Source: Scheffersomyces stipitis CBS 6054 (taxonomy: Eukaryota > Ascomycota > Pichiomycetes > Serinales > Debaryomycetaceae). Taken from it: a stretch of 64,000 bases of DNA. The position numbers and the translations under genes were made by a program. Below the pieces are notes generated by a model that searched no databases, was not told where the DNA came from, and saw nothing but the letters and a program-made list of their open reading frames with translations. Positions 49,341-60,309 of this stretch are shown in pieces (the first letter of the stretch is position 1; each line of letters begins with the position of its first letter). The stretch is from NCBI RefSeq assembly GCF_000209165.1, contig NC_009068.1, forward strand, positions 1,798,001 to 1,862,000, written 5' to 3'.

Positions 49341-52157
49341 TTATACTCCGTAGACTTGCGAGAGCATCATCCTCGACTCGCCATCGATCCCAGCCAAGAT
49401 CTGGTGGTCCCAGATGTCACCTCCAAGAAGCTGTTTGTACGACACCAAGAATTGACCAAACAATTGCTTCAAGTGTTCTGGTGGTTCCATGTAATTTCCA
49501 ATGCACACCACGAAAAGACTCAAGTTCTTTTTTCCCTGTTGGTTTGATAATCCGCCAAAGCCCTGGTCTGGATTGCCATGTATAATATTCAACATCCCTT
49601 GGAACCCGGTTTCCTTCTCGCTGTTATCTACCAAATACAACATCTGGGCGCACCATTGAACGATGAATTCTGGCAATCTGGGCGAAATCACCTCAGCTCC
49701 TCCATTCAATCCCATTCTGCCCAAGCAGATGGCCGCATTTTCTAAAACTGTCTGCTGAATGTCACTGCCGTTTAACACAGGAATTAACAAGTTGACCAAG
49801 TTAGCTAGGTAATGTTTCATTTCCTCATACGGCAATCTCATGGCGATTTCGCCTAGAGCCCAGATAGCATTGTTGTAGACTGGGAAAGTAGAGTAAGAAC
49901 GGTTATTGATCTCGTTACCAATGCTCAAGAATATTGATTGCAAGTATGGTTTCACTATTGGGTCCAAAGTGAAAATGGAAAGGTCTCCAAGCAAGGCATA
50001 TGCCGATTGTCTGACGTCTGCTGAGTGGTCCTCGAAGCAAAGCATCAACAATTCCATCAAGTTTGTGTTATGCTGTCTGATCAAATCAGCGGAATGATGA
50101 CCAAACCCTTGGATCAATCCGTCAACCAAGTCCAAAGAGGTGACAATGAAGTCCTTTTCAGGAGCCTCGATAGAGGGATCCGTATGAGTTTGCAAGTCTA
50201 GCTGGATACAATTGGACAAAATATTGATAGCTCTCTCGTACACTGGAACAGCATAAGGAGCAAAGAGTTCACCCAAGGTAGCTGCAATAGAGGCCATACA
50301 TTCCAACAAGGGCCACAATCCCGTATCATTGTCGTCTAGGATTTGCCATTTATGCAACAACGGAGGCAACAAGGTGTTGACGTATTCTGGTTTAGACGCC
50401 AAGTTGTCGTATCCCATTTTTTCTACAAATGTCTGAACGCAATCGTACAAGATGATCAAGTTCTTACGCTGGTATGTCTGGAAGCATTTTGCAAAATGGT
50501 CCAACAATGGTCCTAAGTAGTACTCTATCAAGGTGGAATCGGACTCTTCTATAAATGACGATAATGCAGAACATGCAGCTTCTTGAACCACCTTTTTCTG
50601 GTCCATGGAACAGGCTACAATCGACTGAAACGTAGGTTGGAAGTAATTTGCATACTGTCCCCCTTCATGCGCTTCCTCAGCGATCCAGGTAGCAAACCTG
50701 GACAACGTCCAACAAGCAATCTGTCTCACTCTGGGTTCGCTATCTTTCAATCTATCGACTAGGAATGGCACCAAAGTGGGTAATTTTTCTCTGGCTAATT
50801 CTAGGCAACTTTTACTTATAGCTCCAAAGGCAAGAATTGCTGCTTCACGAACAGGCCATTCCTGAGATACAATCCTATCTTGTAATATGGGTAATGTCAC
50901 ATTTAAAACCTCACCAGGAAGGTTGAGGGATAGAATGTCCAAGGTGGCAGCTGAGCACTTTCTCAAACTCCATTGATCCAACTCCAGGTCTTCATCATCT
51001 TCATCTTCGTCGTCATCGAAATCGGAATCAGAATCGTCGCCAGCAGCTTTTTTCTTAGTAGAGCCGTTACTGGCAGAATTGGTATTGGCTACAGAGTGGA
51101 TATCCTTTGATTTGGCATTAAGTGGCTTGATATCTTCATCCTTGTCTGCAATAGTGGCATCGTCTTTTGAATCAGCGATTTCCATCAAGAAGATATCTTC
51201 CTCAGAATAGACCATCTTGTCCAAGAGAGTCGGCAAGATCATTTTCAACTTGGGACTGAAGATTTCCTTGTCAGATTCTGTCTCTGGAGCAGTAGATAAA
51301 GCCAATAAGAACTCACAAGCTTCCAAAGCTACTTCTTCGCTTGGATCTTGCATCAAGTGCAAACAGTAGTTTATAACTCCATCCAAATGGGGCATCAATT
51401 TGTCTGGTCTGGTTTCCAAGATTAATGCAAATGACGAACAAATGTTCTTTCTAACTTCTCGGCTGGGATCGTGTGCCAACTCAAACAACTTCTGGAGATA
51501 TTCGTCAATGTGTACCAAGAACGACTGCGTCTTTAAGGGGATAAACTGAGCAATGCAATGGATGGAGTTGGCCCTGATTTTGCCGCTACCAGGATGGTTC
51601 ATCAACTTCAAGAAATTGGAGATCATGAAATTGAGAGGTCTTTCTCCGTTGAACTCTACATCTAGAGAATAGAAGCTATCTTCGCAGATCTTGCTCAAGG
51701 CCCCACTGGCAGCTTCCTGAGACGTCATGGAACCATCCGTGCTGGTGTGGTTAACCAATTCAAGAAGCTGCGGAAGGGCTTGCGGCCATCCTTCCAAGCC
51801 ATAGATGGAGAAAAGTGACGTTATTACGTTCCCTGTAATGTTTCTCACCATATTATCTTTCGACATCAAACCCTTCAAAATGTTCTCCAACAAGTACAGT
51901 CTGTTAGGCGGCGCCTTCTGATGCCTCCTGTTCAATATGCTGTTTTTCAAGTTGATACCTGCGGCAGCTCTGATATCTGATTTTGCAGAATCATCCACGA
52001 CCAAAAGCTCTAGCAAATAGTTCTCGATCTCTGGCTGTAATTTCGCCTGGTCCAATGCTTCGTTTGCAAGCTTTCGTTCGTTATTATTGGACGATAACGT
52101 ACCTCTGAATATGTGCCTAAGCTGCTCGAGAGCTTGCGGTTCAGGAGTCCAGGACAT
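49341..52157 (-). CDS. KAP104: Karyopherin beta-2 (transportin), Kap104
   Basis: 938 residues (918 in S. cerevisiae), built of HEAT repeats throughout. The N-terminal EALDQAKLQPEIENYLLEL and ITSLFSIYGLEGWPQALPQL segments and the acidic H8 loop (about 365-395, with DDSDSDFDDDEDEDDEDLEL) are diagnostic of transportin. The C-terminal WALGEIAMRLPYEEM and CLGRMGLNGG repeats follow. Imports PY-NLS cargoes such as Nab2 and Hrp1 into the nucleus. Convergent with GPI19, 189 bp apart. Confidence 0.94.
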   Translation of the reverse strand: MSWTPEPQALEQLRHIFRGTLSSNNNERKLANEALDQAKLQPEIENYLLELLVVDDSAKSDIRAAAGINLKNSILNRRHQKAPPNRLYLLENILKGLMSKDNMVRNITGNVITSLFSIYGLEGWPQALPQLLELVNHTSTDGSMTSQEAASGALSKICEDSFYSLDVEFNGERPLNFMISNFLKLMNHPGSGKIRANSIHCIAQFIPLKTQSFLVHIDEYLQKLFELAHDPSREVRKNICSSFALILETRPDKLMPHLDGVINYCLHLMQDPSEEVALEACEFLLALSTAPETESDKEIFSPKLKMILPTLLDKMVYSEEDIFLMEIADSKDDATIADKDEDIKPLNAKSKDIHSVANTNSASNGSTKKKAAGDDSDSDFDDDEDEDDEDLELDQWSLRKCSAATLDILSLNLPGEVLNVTLPILQDRIVSQEWPVREAAILAFGAISKSCLELAREKLPTLVPFLVDRLKDSEPRVRQIACWTLSRFATWIAEEAHEGGQYANYFQPTFQSIVACSMDQKKVVQEAACSALSSFIEESDSTLIEYYLGPLLDHFAKCFQTYQRKNLIILYDCVQTFVEKMGYDNLASKPEYVNTLLPPLLHKWQILDDNDTGLWPLLECMASIAATLGELFAPYAVPVYERAINILSNCIQLDLQTHTDPSIEAPEKDFIVTSLDLVDGLIQGFGHHSADLIRQHNTNLMELLMLCFEDHSADVRQSAYALLGDLSIFTLDPIVKPYLQSIFLSIGNEINNRSYSTFPVYNNAIWALGEIAMRLPYEEMKHYLANLVNLLIPVLNGSDIQQTVLENAAICLGRMGLNGGAEVISPRLPEFIVQWCAQMLYLVDNSEKETGFQGMLNIIHGNPDQGFGGLSNQQGKKNLSLFVVCIGNYMEPPEHLKQLFGQFLVSYKQLLGGDIWDHQILAGIDGESRMMLSQVYGV

Positions 52158-53325
52158 GGCGAAGATGACTATGGGAATTCAATAAAGAATATGTGAGAAT
52201 TCAAGATTCTGAAATAAAAAGGAAAATTTGAAGGTCTTAATGATTTTATGAGTTATTAACTCCGATTTGTAGATGAAATTCCAAGAACGAGTTGTGAATG
52301 AAAACCGAATCTCTATGGATAAATACTTTGTTGGGGTTCAATACTTCACTAGACGATTCAGACTATTGATTCAATAGGTGTTGTATAGATCTTAATGACA
52401 GGCTTTTCTCAAAAACCAATACCTGTGGCAAATTTCACTGGAATTCTGTAGATCCAATGAGTCTCTGATCGAGATCGATTAACAATGAGTATAACTGGCG
52501 GCTGAATCTGGCAACGCGTCTCCTTTGCACCTGGACCAGTTCGCAATTCTCGACTAAGTGTGTCTAGCTGTGCTACAGATCTCGGACGCGAGCACCTATA
52601 CAAGTATGTCTTTCTGTTTCCAGAGCACTTTAAAGTCCTTGAATCTTACAGAGTTTTTCAAGGTGTGTAGATTTTTTCTCGATATACCCTCATCACTGGA
52701 AAAAAAATTGGTGCTCTTAATTACTGCGGCAGGGATGTTTTAAATCTTGGCCCTAGGACTTTAACTATATAGGGAGATAGAGAGCTGAGGACGAAGGGCT
52801 GAAGAGGGGTGCAGTGCCAACGACCAATTAGAGGCTATTTGGGCGGAAAGAGCTATATTTGGTAGCTTTACGATGTCTGCACCATTTTTGTCTTCTCCCT
52901 GATTTTGTCATATTTGGTTGCAGATTCTTCTCTCTATGGCATTTCCTTTTGAAGTATTTTGTTAGAATATTAATTTTTCAGTTAGCCTAAAGCGCGTAAA
53001 ATGGTTTTCTATCTACAACTCTATTTTCTCTATTTTCTCTATTTTCTCTATTGTCTGATTATCCCTATTTAGAATGACTTCGGTGGCTATTTAGCCATTC
53101 GATTTAGTTAATTCTACTGACTAATTGCAATAAAATCTCTGTACCGCTAAGTGTAATATTCTAATTGATTTCTAACCGATACGGCAGTGTATATTCTTAC
53201 CGTTACATATTAATTTACTGAAATACTATTTGATTATTCTTAATATCAAAACTCATTATCTTCTATTGCTCTTCTACTTCGGAAAGTCCTGACACATTAT
53301 TACCGAACATCACTAATTACAAGGA
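52158..53325. other. Promoter of KAP104 / downstream of BUD14
   Basis: 1168 bp. No gene. Contains the TATTTTCTC tandem (about 53032-53062) and a very AT-rich last 200 bp. Confidence 0.35.
53032..53062. repeat. 9-bp tandem repeat TATTTTCTC
   Basis: About 3.5 near-perfect copies. Confidence 0.8.
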
Positions 53326-56300
53326 TCACAACATCCCGTCAAGCTCTGCCAACTTCTCGGCAAGCTCGTCAAATTTGCCCAAAATTGGCATGAACATATC
53401 GTGTACTGGTCTCGACTTTCTCTTATCAGAGACATCTGTAGGTGGCACCAATTTCGAAGGTGTAGGAGTGGACGACTGCCCGTAGTTCAACGAGTTCATA
53501 CTTGTCAACGGTGTGATGTCAGCAGGATACCCACCGTTCAACACATCGTCATCATCATACTCGTCATCGTCGTCGTCGTCTTCTTCTTCTTCTTCGTCAC
53601 GCTCCGGAACATTCATACTCTGAACAGATTTACCAATGTCTGGACTTCTACGTGCTTCAGAGGAACTGTCTATCTGCTTGGTTATAGGCGACGAGTGGAT
53701 GACATGATCCAAAGACTCAGAGGGAACATCTGTGATTGTAGCTGCTGAATCCTTAGATGATAATGAAACAGGCGTTGTACCAGCTGCCTCCTCTATAGCA
53801 CCCATATTGATACTATCATTTGGGATATCATCAGATATATCATCAGATTTGGATGGAGTAGACAAAGATGCTGGCTCTGGCAAAGAAGATTCTGGAGAAG
53901 AGTCATCAGAGATAACAACAACTTCAGGGTTGATTTCTCCGACCTCACTACCCTTTTCTAAAGTACTACCGTCAAACTCTTGATTCATCTCCGATGCTGA
54001 TTGCTTTATTTCCGTTGTTGGTTCCTTTGCCTCTTCAGATTTCTCTTGGGGTGTATGTTGGGGTATTTCTTGTAATATATCTTTTGGTGATTCTGGTACC
54101 TCTTTAGTTTCCTCGACTGGTAATGGATGGATCTCTTTGATTTCTTTTTCTATGTCCGATTTGGAGATATCACAATCCTCTGATTTTGTAAAATCACTAA
54201 CATCAGCATCAGCATTAGCATCAGCATCAGCATCAGCATCAGCATCAAGAATGTCTCCGTCTTCGTAATCGTCATCATCTACTATTACAACTCCTCTATG
54301 CTTCTCTTTTATACTATGCGGACTCGATAGATCAACGATCAGCCTATCGCTTTCGTGTTCCTTAGTGACATTTGCATCTTCCTCGTATCCTTCTTCATTC
54401 CCATCAGCTTCAAAGTCACTGAAGGCCAACTGCTCTTCGATGTCTGAAGTCACTTTGGTCAATCTGTCGAGAATTTCCGATCTTCTCAACATACCCAGAT
54501 TAGGAGACATGTACACTTCGTCAAGCTCGTCGCCGGGACTGTCAAGAAGGTGGCTGGGACGAGTGTAAGATTTAACGAATCTACTTGGAGGAGTATCAGG
54601 AGAGAACGATCCTATGGAAGCTTGGTCAAATGTATTCGAAGTAGTCGGAGGTTTTGAAAGAAAACCCTTGAAAGACCCAGCAGGTTCATGAGGCTGTTCT
54701 AAGGAATGGCTTGGGTTTAATGGTAGCACTGTATCTTGTGTTAAAGTAGAGGGGAGAAGTGCCAACTTTTTCTTATTGTTACTCTTGCCATTCTTGTTGA
54801 TAATCAATGGTGTCTCTACCGGATATACATCACTGAGAACTTCCGATCTCTTTTCTTCATCTTGGTCCTGTTGTCCGTCAGAATGTCGTATATCTTCTTG
54901 AGGAATATTGTACATGCTATTAGCCTCAAACCCGGCCTTTTTCTGTTGTTTTCTGATCAAATCTGTATCGTCGGTCTGTTCTTCGACTTCTTCTTCTTCC
55001 TCATGAAGTTGTAAATCAGCCAAGTTTTCAAATGTAACAGATTTGTTGTTCTTTTTAGATCCTGATCTCTTCAACAAGCTGGAACTTCTCAGGAGACCTT
55101 CGCTTTTGTTCAGTATTATGCTGGTGTCGTTGTCGCGCAAAAGATTATCTTCAGATTGGAATACTTGCGATTCTCCCTGCTGGGCAGTATTTCCAAATAA
55201 GTGCTGATCCACCAAACTATCCTTGGACGATCTTTCCAACTCCTCATTTTTGAAGCAATTCAAACGTGCCAAACGCTCGCCATATGTCTCAAGACATTCT
55301 GCTGGAACAAATCCTATTTTGCCATCTTCTTCGTCTGTATAATCATCTTCCAACGAATCGTAATCCTCGTCTATTTCTCCCTGGTTGATTCTTCTTTTCA
55401 GTTTGACATGCATTTTACGTTCTTCTTTGTTTAACTTCCGGATGAGCCACCAGTAGTTGTCCTGATCATTTATCAAGTACACTGGCTCATCTCTAGTCAA
55501 GGAACAATGAGATGGATCGGGCCCAGAAAAATCATACAATCCATATAACTTGTCCGGATCTAAATCTCGTGGAGGAGACCTCGGAGGTGAAGGAGGTAAC
55601 AACAACTCATCGGTTGGCTCAAAGTTATCGTCATCGTCATTGTCGTCAGGGTCAAAATCGTCGTCATATGAATTGTCGTTAAAAAAGATTCCATACATTC
55701 CACTGTGATTTGCATGTTCCTCGTGATCATCTTCGTCGTTTATATCTTCGTCTTCATCTTGATCAAGAATGTCTTCCTTTTCTTTAACAAAAGAGTGTTC
55801 CGCAATGTGAGAATCATCTCTCGATATATGGATCAGAGAGTCTGTGTCCATGCCGATGGGATCGTCTACTTCTACAGCATCTAGACTGCTTTCAGCTAGA
55901 TTCGGCGTTATAACCGGTGAAACATTATCACTTGCATTTTCATCTGGAATATGTTCACCAGTTAGATGAGCGTCCAGACGATGATGATTCGGGTTTACCA
56001 TCTTGCGTTGGTTATCGTCGTTGTACAGCTTGCCAAACTTAGTGAGGAACTTCAGCTGACGGTCTTGGAAAAGTTCGTTGGGGTTAAATATGTTGTTGTG
56101 TGTGTCTCTGGCCTTGTCCTCTTCACTTTTAATGTACTGAAGAACAGAAGACTGGATCAGCTCCTTACCCATACCAGCCAAACTCTTGTTGACTATCACC
56201 GATGAGCCCTGTGATTGCTGAGTGTGGTTCGATGACGACGTTGACATGATCGATAACTTCCGCTCAAGATCTGAGATGAGTCGGTTTGTGTTTGCAAGTG

Positions 56301-56802
56301 AAGAATCGTCGTGAAGCGAAGGCTCAGCAGTACTATTTATATCTTTCGCGGTAGCAATAGGAGACGAATTGGCCGAACGCAGTTTACGTAATTCATGAAG
56401 TTCTGGACTATGGATCTCTTCAAGTGAAGTCTGTTTATCAAAGGAAGCCTTTTCGAGATTGTCTATGGATAAGTTGTTTGTTCTGTCGTGGAGTCTGCGA
56501 TTGTCATAGTCTTCACTGTCAGTATGCGATTCTCTAGAGTCGTTCAACAGAGCATTTCGTGATCTTTTGACCGGCTGCATTCTGCGGAGAGTGCTCTTGT
56601 ACTCGAGCTCGTTGTCGTTGCCCGACTCCATGATATTCTCGTCGTTGTTGTCGCTGCCGATCTCGAGATCACTGTTGTTGTGCAGTGGCATATGATTTGA
56701 TTTACGGCTGAAGGAGGTCTCGTGGTCGGAGTCTTCGTTGTCAGAACGGCCGTGGTGTTCCGTGGCTGCCTGGATGATGTGATGATAAGGACTTAACGCC
56801 AT
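53326..56802 (-). CDS. BUD14: SH3-domain polarity protein, Bud14/Tea4-like PP1 regulator
   Basis: 1158 residues, much longer than the 708-aa S. cerevisiae Bud14, the rest being low-complexity acidic and Ser-rich. The SH3 domain (about 414-520) reads LYGLYDFSGPDPSHC, DNYWWLIRKLNK, a charged insertion, then IGFVPAECLETYGERLARLN, as in Bud14/Tea4. A PP1 docking motif of RVxF type is seen as KSVTF (about 588), fitting recruitment of Glc7. The acidic N-terminus and the C-terminal half are disordered; a (DA)n tract is encoded by GCATCA repeats (plus 54200-54250). Bud14 with Glc7 regulates bud-site selection, formin activity and dynein. The start is ATG 56802. Confidence 0.82.
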   Translation of the reverse strand: MALSPYHHIIQAATEHHGRSDNEDSDHETSFSRKSNHMPLHNNSDLEIGSDNNDENIMESGNDNELEYKSTLRRMQPVKRSRNALLNDSRESHTDSEDYDNRRLHDRTNNLSIDNLEKASFDKQTSLEEIHSPELHELRKLRSANSSPIATAKDINSTAEPSLHDDSSLANTNRLISDLERKLSIMSTSSSNHTQQSQGSSVIVNKSLAGMGKELIQSSVLQYIKSEEDKARDTHNNIFNPNELFQDRQLKFLTKFGKLYNDDNQRKMVNPNHHRLDAHLTGEHIPDENASDNVSPVITPNLAESSLDAVEVDDPIGMDTDSLIHISRDDSHIAEHSFVKEKEDILDQDEDEDINDEDDHEEHANHSGMYGIFFNDNSYDDDFDPDDNDDDDNFEPTDELLLPPSPPRSPPRDLDPDKLYGLYDFSGPDPSHCSLTRDEPVYLINDQDNYWWLIRKLNKEERKMHVKLKRRINQGEIDEDYDSLEDDYTDEEDGKIGFVPAECLETYGERLARLNCFKNEELERSSKDSLVDQHLFGNTAQQGESQVFQSEDNLLRDNDTSIILNKSEGLLRSSSLLKRSGSKKNNKSVTFENLADLQLHEEEEEVEEQTDDTDLIRKQQKKAGFEANSMYNIPQEDIRHSDGQQDQDEEKRSEVLSDVYPVETPLIINKNGKSNNKKKLALLPSTLTQDTVLPLNPSHSLEQPHEPAGSFKGFLSKPPTTSNTFDQASIGSFSPDTPPSRFVKSYTRPSHLLDSPGDELDEVYMSPNLGMLRRSEILDRLTKVTSDIEEQLAFSDFEADGNEEGYEEDANVTKEHESDRLIVDLSSPHSIKEKHRGVVIVDDDDYEDGDILDADADADADANADADVSDFTKSEDCDISKSDIEKEIKEIHPLPVEETKEVPESPKDILQEIPQHTPQEKSEEAKEPTTEIKQSASEMNQEFDGSTLEKGSEVGEINPEVVVISDDSSPESSLPEPASLSTPSKSDDISDDIPNDSINMGAIEEAAGTTPVSLSSKDSAATITDVPSESLDHVIHSSPITKQIDSSSEARRSPDIGKSVQSMNVPERDEEEEEDDDDDDEYDDDDVLNGGYPADITPLTSMNSLNYGQSSTPTPSKLVPPTDVSDKRKSRPVHDMFMPILGKFDELAEKLAELDGML
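54187..54250 (-). repeat. Coding trinucleotide-pair repeat, Asp-Ala tract of BUD14
   Basis: GCATCA hexamer (GATGCT sense) repeated about eight times, encoding alternating Asp and Ala. Likely length-variable. Confidence 0.8.
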
Positions 56803-57529
56803 TCTAGGGACACTGCAACTTCAGAAAGTACCAATGAGTGGATGAAAACAAAATAAAGAAAACAAAATAGAGTGGTATGTGTTCGAGATGCGGAGATCGG
56901 TGAAAAGTTTCTGGTGGGCAGTGGCGGTGTCTGTTCTCGCAATCTCCTATAACTAAGCGGTGTCGCCCAAGATCCTGGCTGAGTGTAGATGCTCTAGCTA
57001 GCGCTGGGGAAAGAAAGTGATGAGAAAACCAACCTCCAGCAACAGTAACGGATTTGTCTAAAAAAAAATAACCCAGACAGATTCTATCGTCACTAAAATA
57101 AACTTGATTTGCACAGATATTTTTTGTGTTTTCGTGTCTGAAAAACAGATATGCTACAGCTGGAGACAATAAACAGACACGAAAGTGTGGTAATTAGCCG
57201 CCGAGATGAAATCAGCAAAATCCAGTTGTGTACAACCGCGACAATTTTATGCCCCAATAAACGGGTGAATATGGCTGTACATTTAGCTGAATTGTATTTT
57301 GTTTCTGGATCATATGATGTCTGGCTGCTGTCTGGTTGTGTCGGCCTCGCCATCTGACTTGCTCCTGCTGTTTTGTATGGAGTTAGCCAAACCAGGGCGG
57401 TGGTGCGATCCAACATTACTCAAACAAGTAACTGTCAGGGCTATTACTTAGTTGAGAAATGCACTGTACAGGGTTTGTGTCGGTTCGAGAATGGTATGTA
57501 GATTGGCTCTGGGAATTGGCTACTGTAGA

Positions 57530-57720
57530 ACTTCTGCCTCTTCCGCGCTGCTGCTACTCTGCTACTCAGCTCTACTCAGCTCTAATTTCTACTCTGTCCT
57601 AATCTGCTCTAAAATTCTGCTCTAAAATTCTACTCTAATTTTCCACTCTAATTTTCTGCGCTTTTCTGCGCTATTCTACTCTAAAACTGCTCTGCCACTC
57701 CAATACTTGAATACTCTACT
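57530..57720. repeat. Degenerate CTACTCTAA-type low-complexity repeat
   Basis: Runs of CTACTC, CTCTAAAATTCTGCTCT and CTCTAATTTTCTGCGC over about 190 bp, purine-pyrimidine asymmetric (plus strand pyrimidine-rich). Confidence 0.7.
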
Positions 57721-59215
57721 CTCAGATACTCTGCCATCCTCCCCTGGTCCCGCTGCCAATGTTGTCGCAGCAATATTGTGTTGATGCCGTGTTATTGTTG
57801 TGGTATATTTGCTACCATTTAAGATTATTTTTTTGTCTTGTCTATATACAACTTGTTTACTCTGATCTCCAGACAAAGAGACCGGGCACTAGACTCTACA
57901 CCGTTGGACAATAAACAAGAGGCCTCTAAATCAGAATTACACTAATGGAGCCAGTGTCTTTGGCCAACGAAGCCCCAAAGACTCTCGTATTTCTCTGTTA
58001 ATTGTGGCCGTTGGCTCGTAATATCTGTAGAATCGCGATAGTCCGACTCGGTTCCTGTCCAACCAAACACGTCTCTGCATTTCGCGTCTTGCCCCTTAAC
58101 CGTGTAAGGCCCACAATGACAATGCCAACTCCAAACGAGACCTGCTCCTTGCGTAGAAGACGCAGCGAATTCACGCTTCGGTTTGGCACTGCCAGATATG
58201 TAGCCCAAGATCAGTGCTTCAGCCTTGCGAGCACCGCAGTGTATGAGTATTAGCTTGAATGTGAAGTAGTTTAGTGACGAAGACGTTCAAGAGTCAAGAG
58301 GTAAGCTGTTTTCCAGTTGTGAAGTTCTACGGCTATGAAGATTTCGGCTATGAAGTTGAAGGCCAGCTGGTCACATGGCCAAGTATGAATTTATCATTTG
58401 TAAGAATGCTGATTCAGAGTTTGAGCAGTGGTGAACAGATTGGTGTGGTTCCGGGCTTTGCGTAAGTCATTTGTATCTACAGTTATTGGTATCTCCCTAC
58501 CAGCTACACCGGCAAGTTCGCTTCGCTGATTATTAATCAGGCTTTGAACAAGCTATTTGGCGATGGAAGCACCAGTTCCAATTTGACTATGGGCCCATTG
58601 CTCCAACCATATTGTGGTATGTCTCTTATCTGGTTGTCTGATTATAACTCAATTACAATCTCCATTCCCGGCATCGGTACCCAGAATCGCTTCCCAATTT
58701 TCAGTCAGATGCCATCACCAGCAGCTGGCTGCAATCCTGGCTTTCACGTCTTACTGTCTACACTCTGCTCGTTTTCTTGCTATTTACTAGAATTGTATAG
58801 AGTCGCTGATTCTATTTCTCGGGGAGTTTTACCCACAAAAAGGCACAACCATTTCCATTTATTCTACCCTCGGCGCAATCGGCTGTGACTCTGTCAAACT
58901 TAAAAGCCCCTTCTGACGTCTCGTCTGTTTTGTATGAAAGAAAACGGAAAGGGTGCAAATCCCGAAACTCGTGCTTTTTTCTAACGTAATATTCTCAAAA
59001 TTCAGCCCTGCAATTCCAGGCTACTGTCGGCATTACCGCATTTATCAAAACTCCGATCGGAACTTCTGGATAGAGTATCTACGGGGTAACAGTAGCATTT
59101 ATCAGCGTATTTCTCCGAGCTGGATCCTTTCACTTGTATGCCATGATCTGGAAAATATCCAATTGAATCAGTAAGACATTACAAATCCTGCCAAGAACCA
59201 TTCCCATATCGAAAG

Positions 59216-59223
59216 TATAAAAG
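59216..59223 (+). promoter_or_regulatory. TATA box, reductase 1
   Basis: TATAAAAG 100 bp before the ATG. Confidence 0.6.
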
Positions 59224-59322
59224 GGACTCGTGTCCCCCCCGTTGGAGCTGGATTATTCTTCTCTTCCTTAATCAATTGAGCCTATCTCAACAATCCAATC
59301 AACCATAAACTCAACTTTTGCA

Positions 59323-60309
59323 ATGTCTGAAACAATCTTAGTCACAGGTGGTACCGGTTACGTCAGTAACTGGGTCATTCTCTACGCCTTGGAAAGAGGT
59401 TACAAGGTTAAGACCTCATTGAGAAGTCTTTCGAAAGAGGCTCAATTGCGTGAGTCTTTGGTTTTGTCCAGTGACAAGCTCACCAAGGAATTGGTCGATA
59501 AAAATTTGGATGTCTTTGTCGCTGATTTGGTTTCTGACGATGGCTGGGCTGAGGCTTTCCCAGGAGTTGACTATGTTCTTCACATTGCTTCTCCATTCCC
59601 AGCTGTCCAGCCAAAGAACCCGGATGATATCATCATTCCAGCCGTTGAAGGTACCCTCAAAATCCTCAGATTCGCAGCTAGCACGCCTACCGTAAAGCAA
59701 GTTGTAGTCACGTCTTCTATGGCAGCAATTGCTTATGGCCATGGTGAGCATCCCGAACCATTTACTGAGAAGGATTGGTCTAACAAGGACAATCTTACTT
59801 CCGCTTATCTTCTCTCAAAGACTTTGGCTGAAGAAGGGGCATGGAAATATGTCAAGGAAAATAATGTCAAGTATGCCTTGACTGTTATGAACCCAGCATA
59901 TATCTTTGGTCCTACTTTAAAGAAAGGTACGGGTTTCCCAGCCTCGTTGGAATTGATTCAAAAGTTGGTGGATGGTACCAATAAGGACGGTGCTGCCAGT
60001 ATGTTCTTGAGTTATGTGGACGTCAGAGATATTTCCACCTTACATCTTGATGCCTTGACCAATCCTAAGGCTAAGGGTGAACGTTTTTTGGTAAACACTG
60101 GAGTAAATATCAGTTTGTTGGAAATTGCCGATATCTTGAGAGAGGTGTTACCAGCCGAAAAAGCTAAAAATCTACCTACCAAGGAATTGGAAGGTAAGAA
60201 GGATGACAGAAGACCATCGGACGTTACCAAGGCCAGAACAACTTTTGGCTGGGCACCAATTTCACCCAAAGAAACTTTCCTTGCGACCGTCAACAGTCTT
60301 CCACAATAG
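59323..60309 (+). CDS. NAD(P)H-dependent extended SDR reductase (Gre2/dihydroflavonol-reductase type), copy 1
   Basis: 328 residues. N-terminal Rossmann motif TGGTGYVS (8-15), the extended-SDR LHIASPFP segment, VVTSSMAAI containing the catalytic Ser and the Tyr-x3-Lys pair Y162/K166 (YLLSK). Substrate-binding NPAYIFGPTLKK and DVRDISTLHLDAL follow. The enzyme should reduce aldehydes or ketones such as methylglyoxal or branched aldehydes with NADPH, as Gre2 does; specificity cannot be read from sequence. Paralogous to the next reductase on the same strand. Highly biased codons and a TATA box suggest inducible strong expression. Confidence 0.85.
   Translation: MSETILVTGGTGYVSNWVILYALERGYKVKTSLRSLSKEAQLRESLVLSSDKLTKELVDKNLDVFVADLVSDDGWAEAFPGVDYVLHIASPFPAVQPKNPDDIIIPAVEGTLKILRFAASTPTVKQVVVTSSMAAIAYGHGEHPEPFTEKDWSNKDNLTSAYLLSKTLAEEGAWKYVKENNVKYALTVMNPAYIFGPTLKKGTGFPASLELIQKLVDGTNKDGAASMFLSYVDVRDISTLHLDALTNPKAKGERFLVNTGVNISLLEIADILREVLPAEKAKNLPTKELEGKKDDRRPSDVTKARTTFGWAPISPKETFLATVNSLPQ

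Larger units (their letters stand above)
56803..59322. other. Large divergent intergenic region BUD14 / reductase 1
   Basis: 2520 bp with no supported gene. A degenerate CTCTAATTTTCTG/CTACTCTAAAA repeat fills about 57530-57720. A TATAAAAG at 59216-59223 serves the reductase. Short frames (about 60-110 codons) overlap on both strands and are random-looking. Confidence 0.4.
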
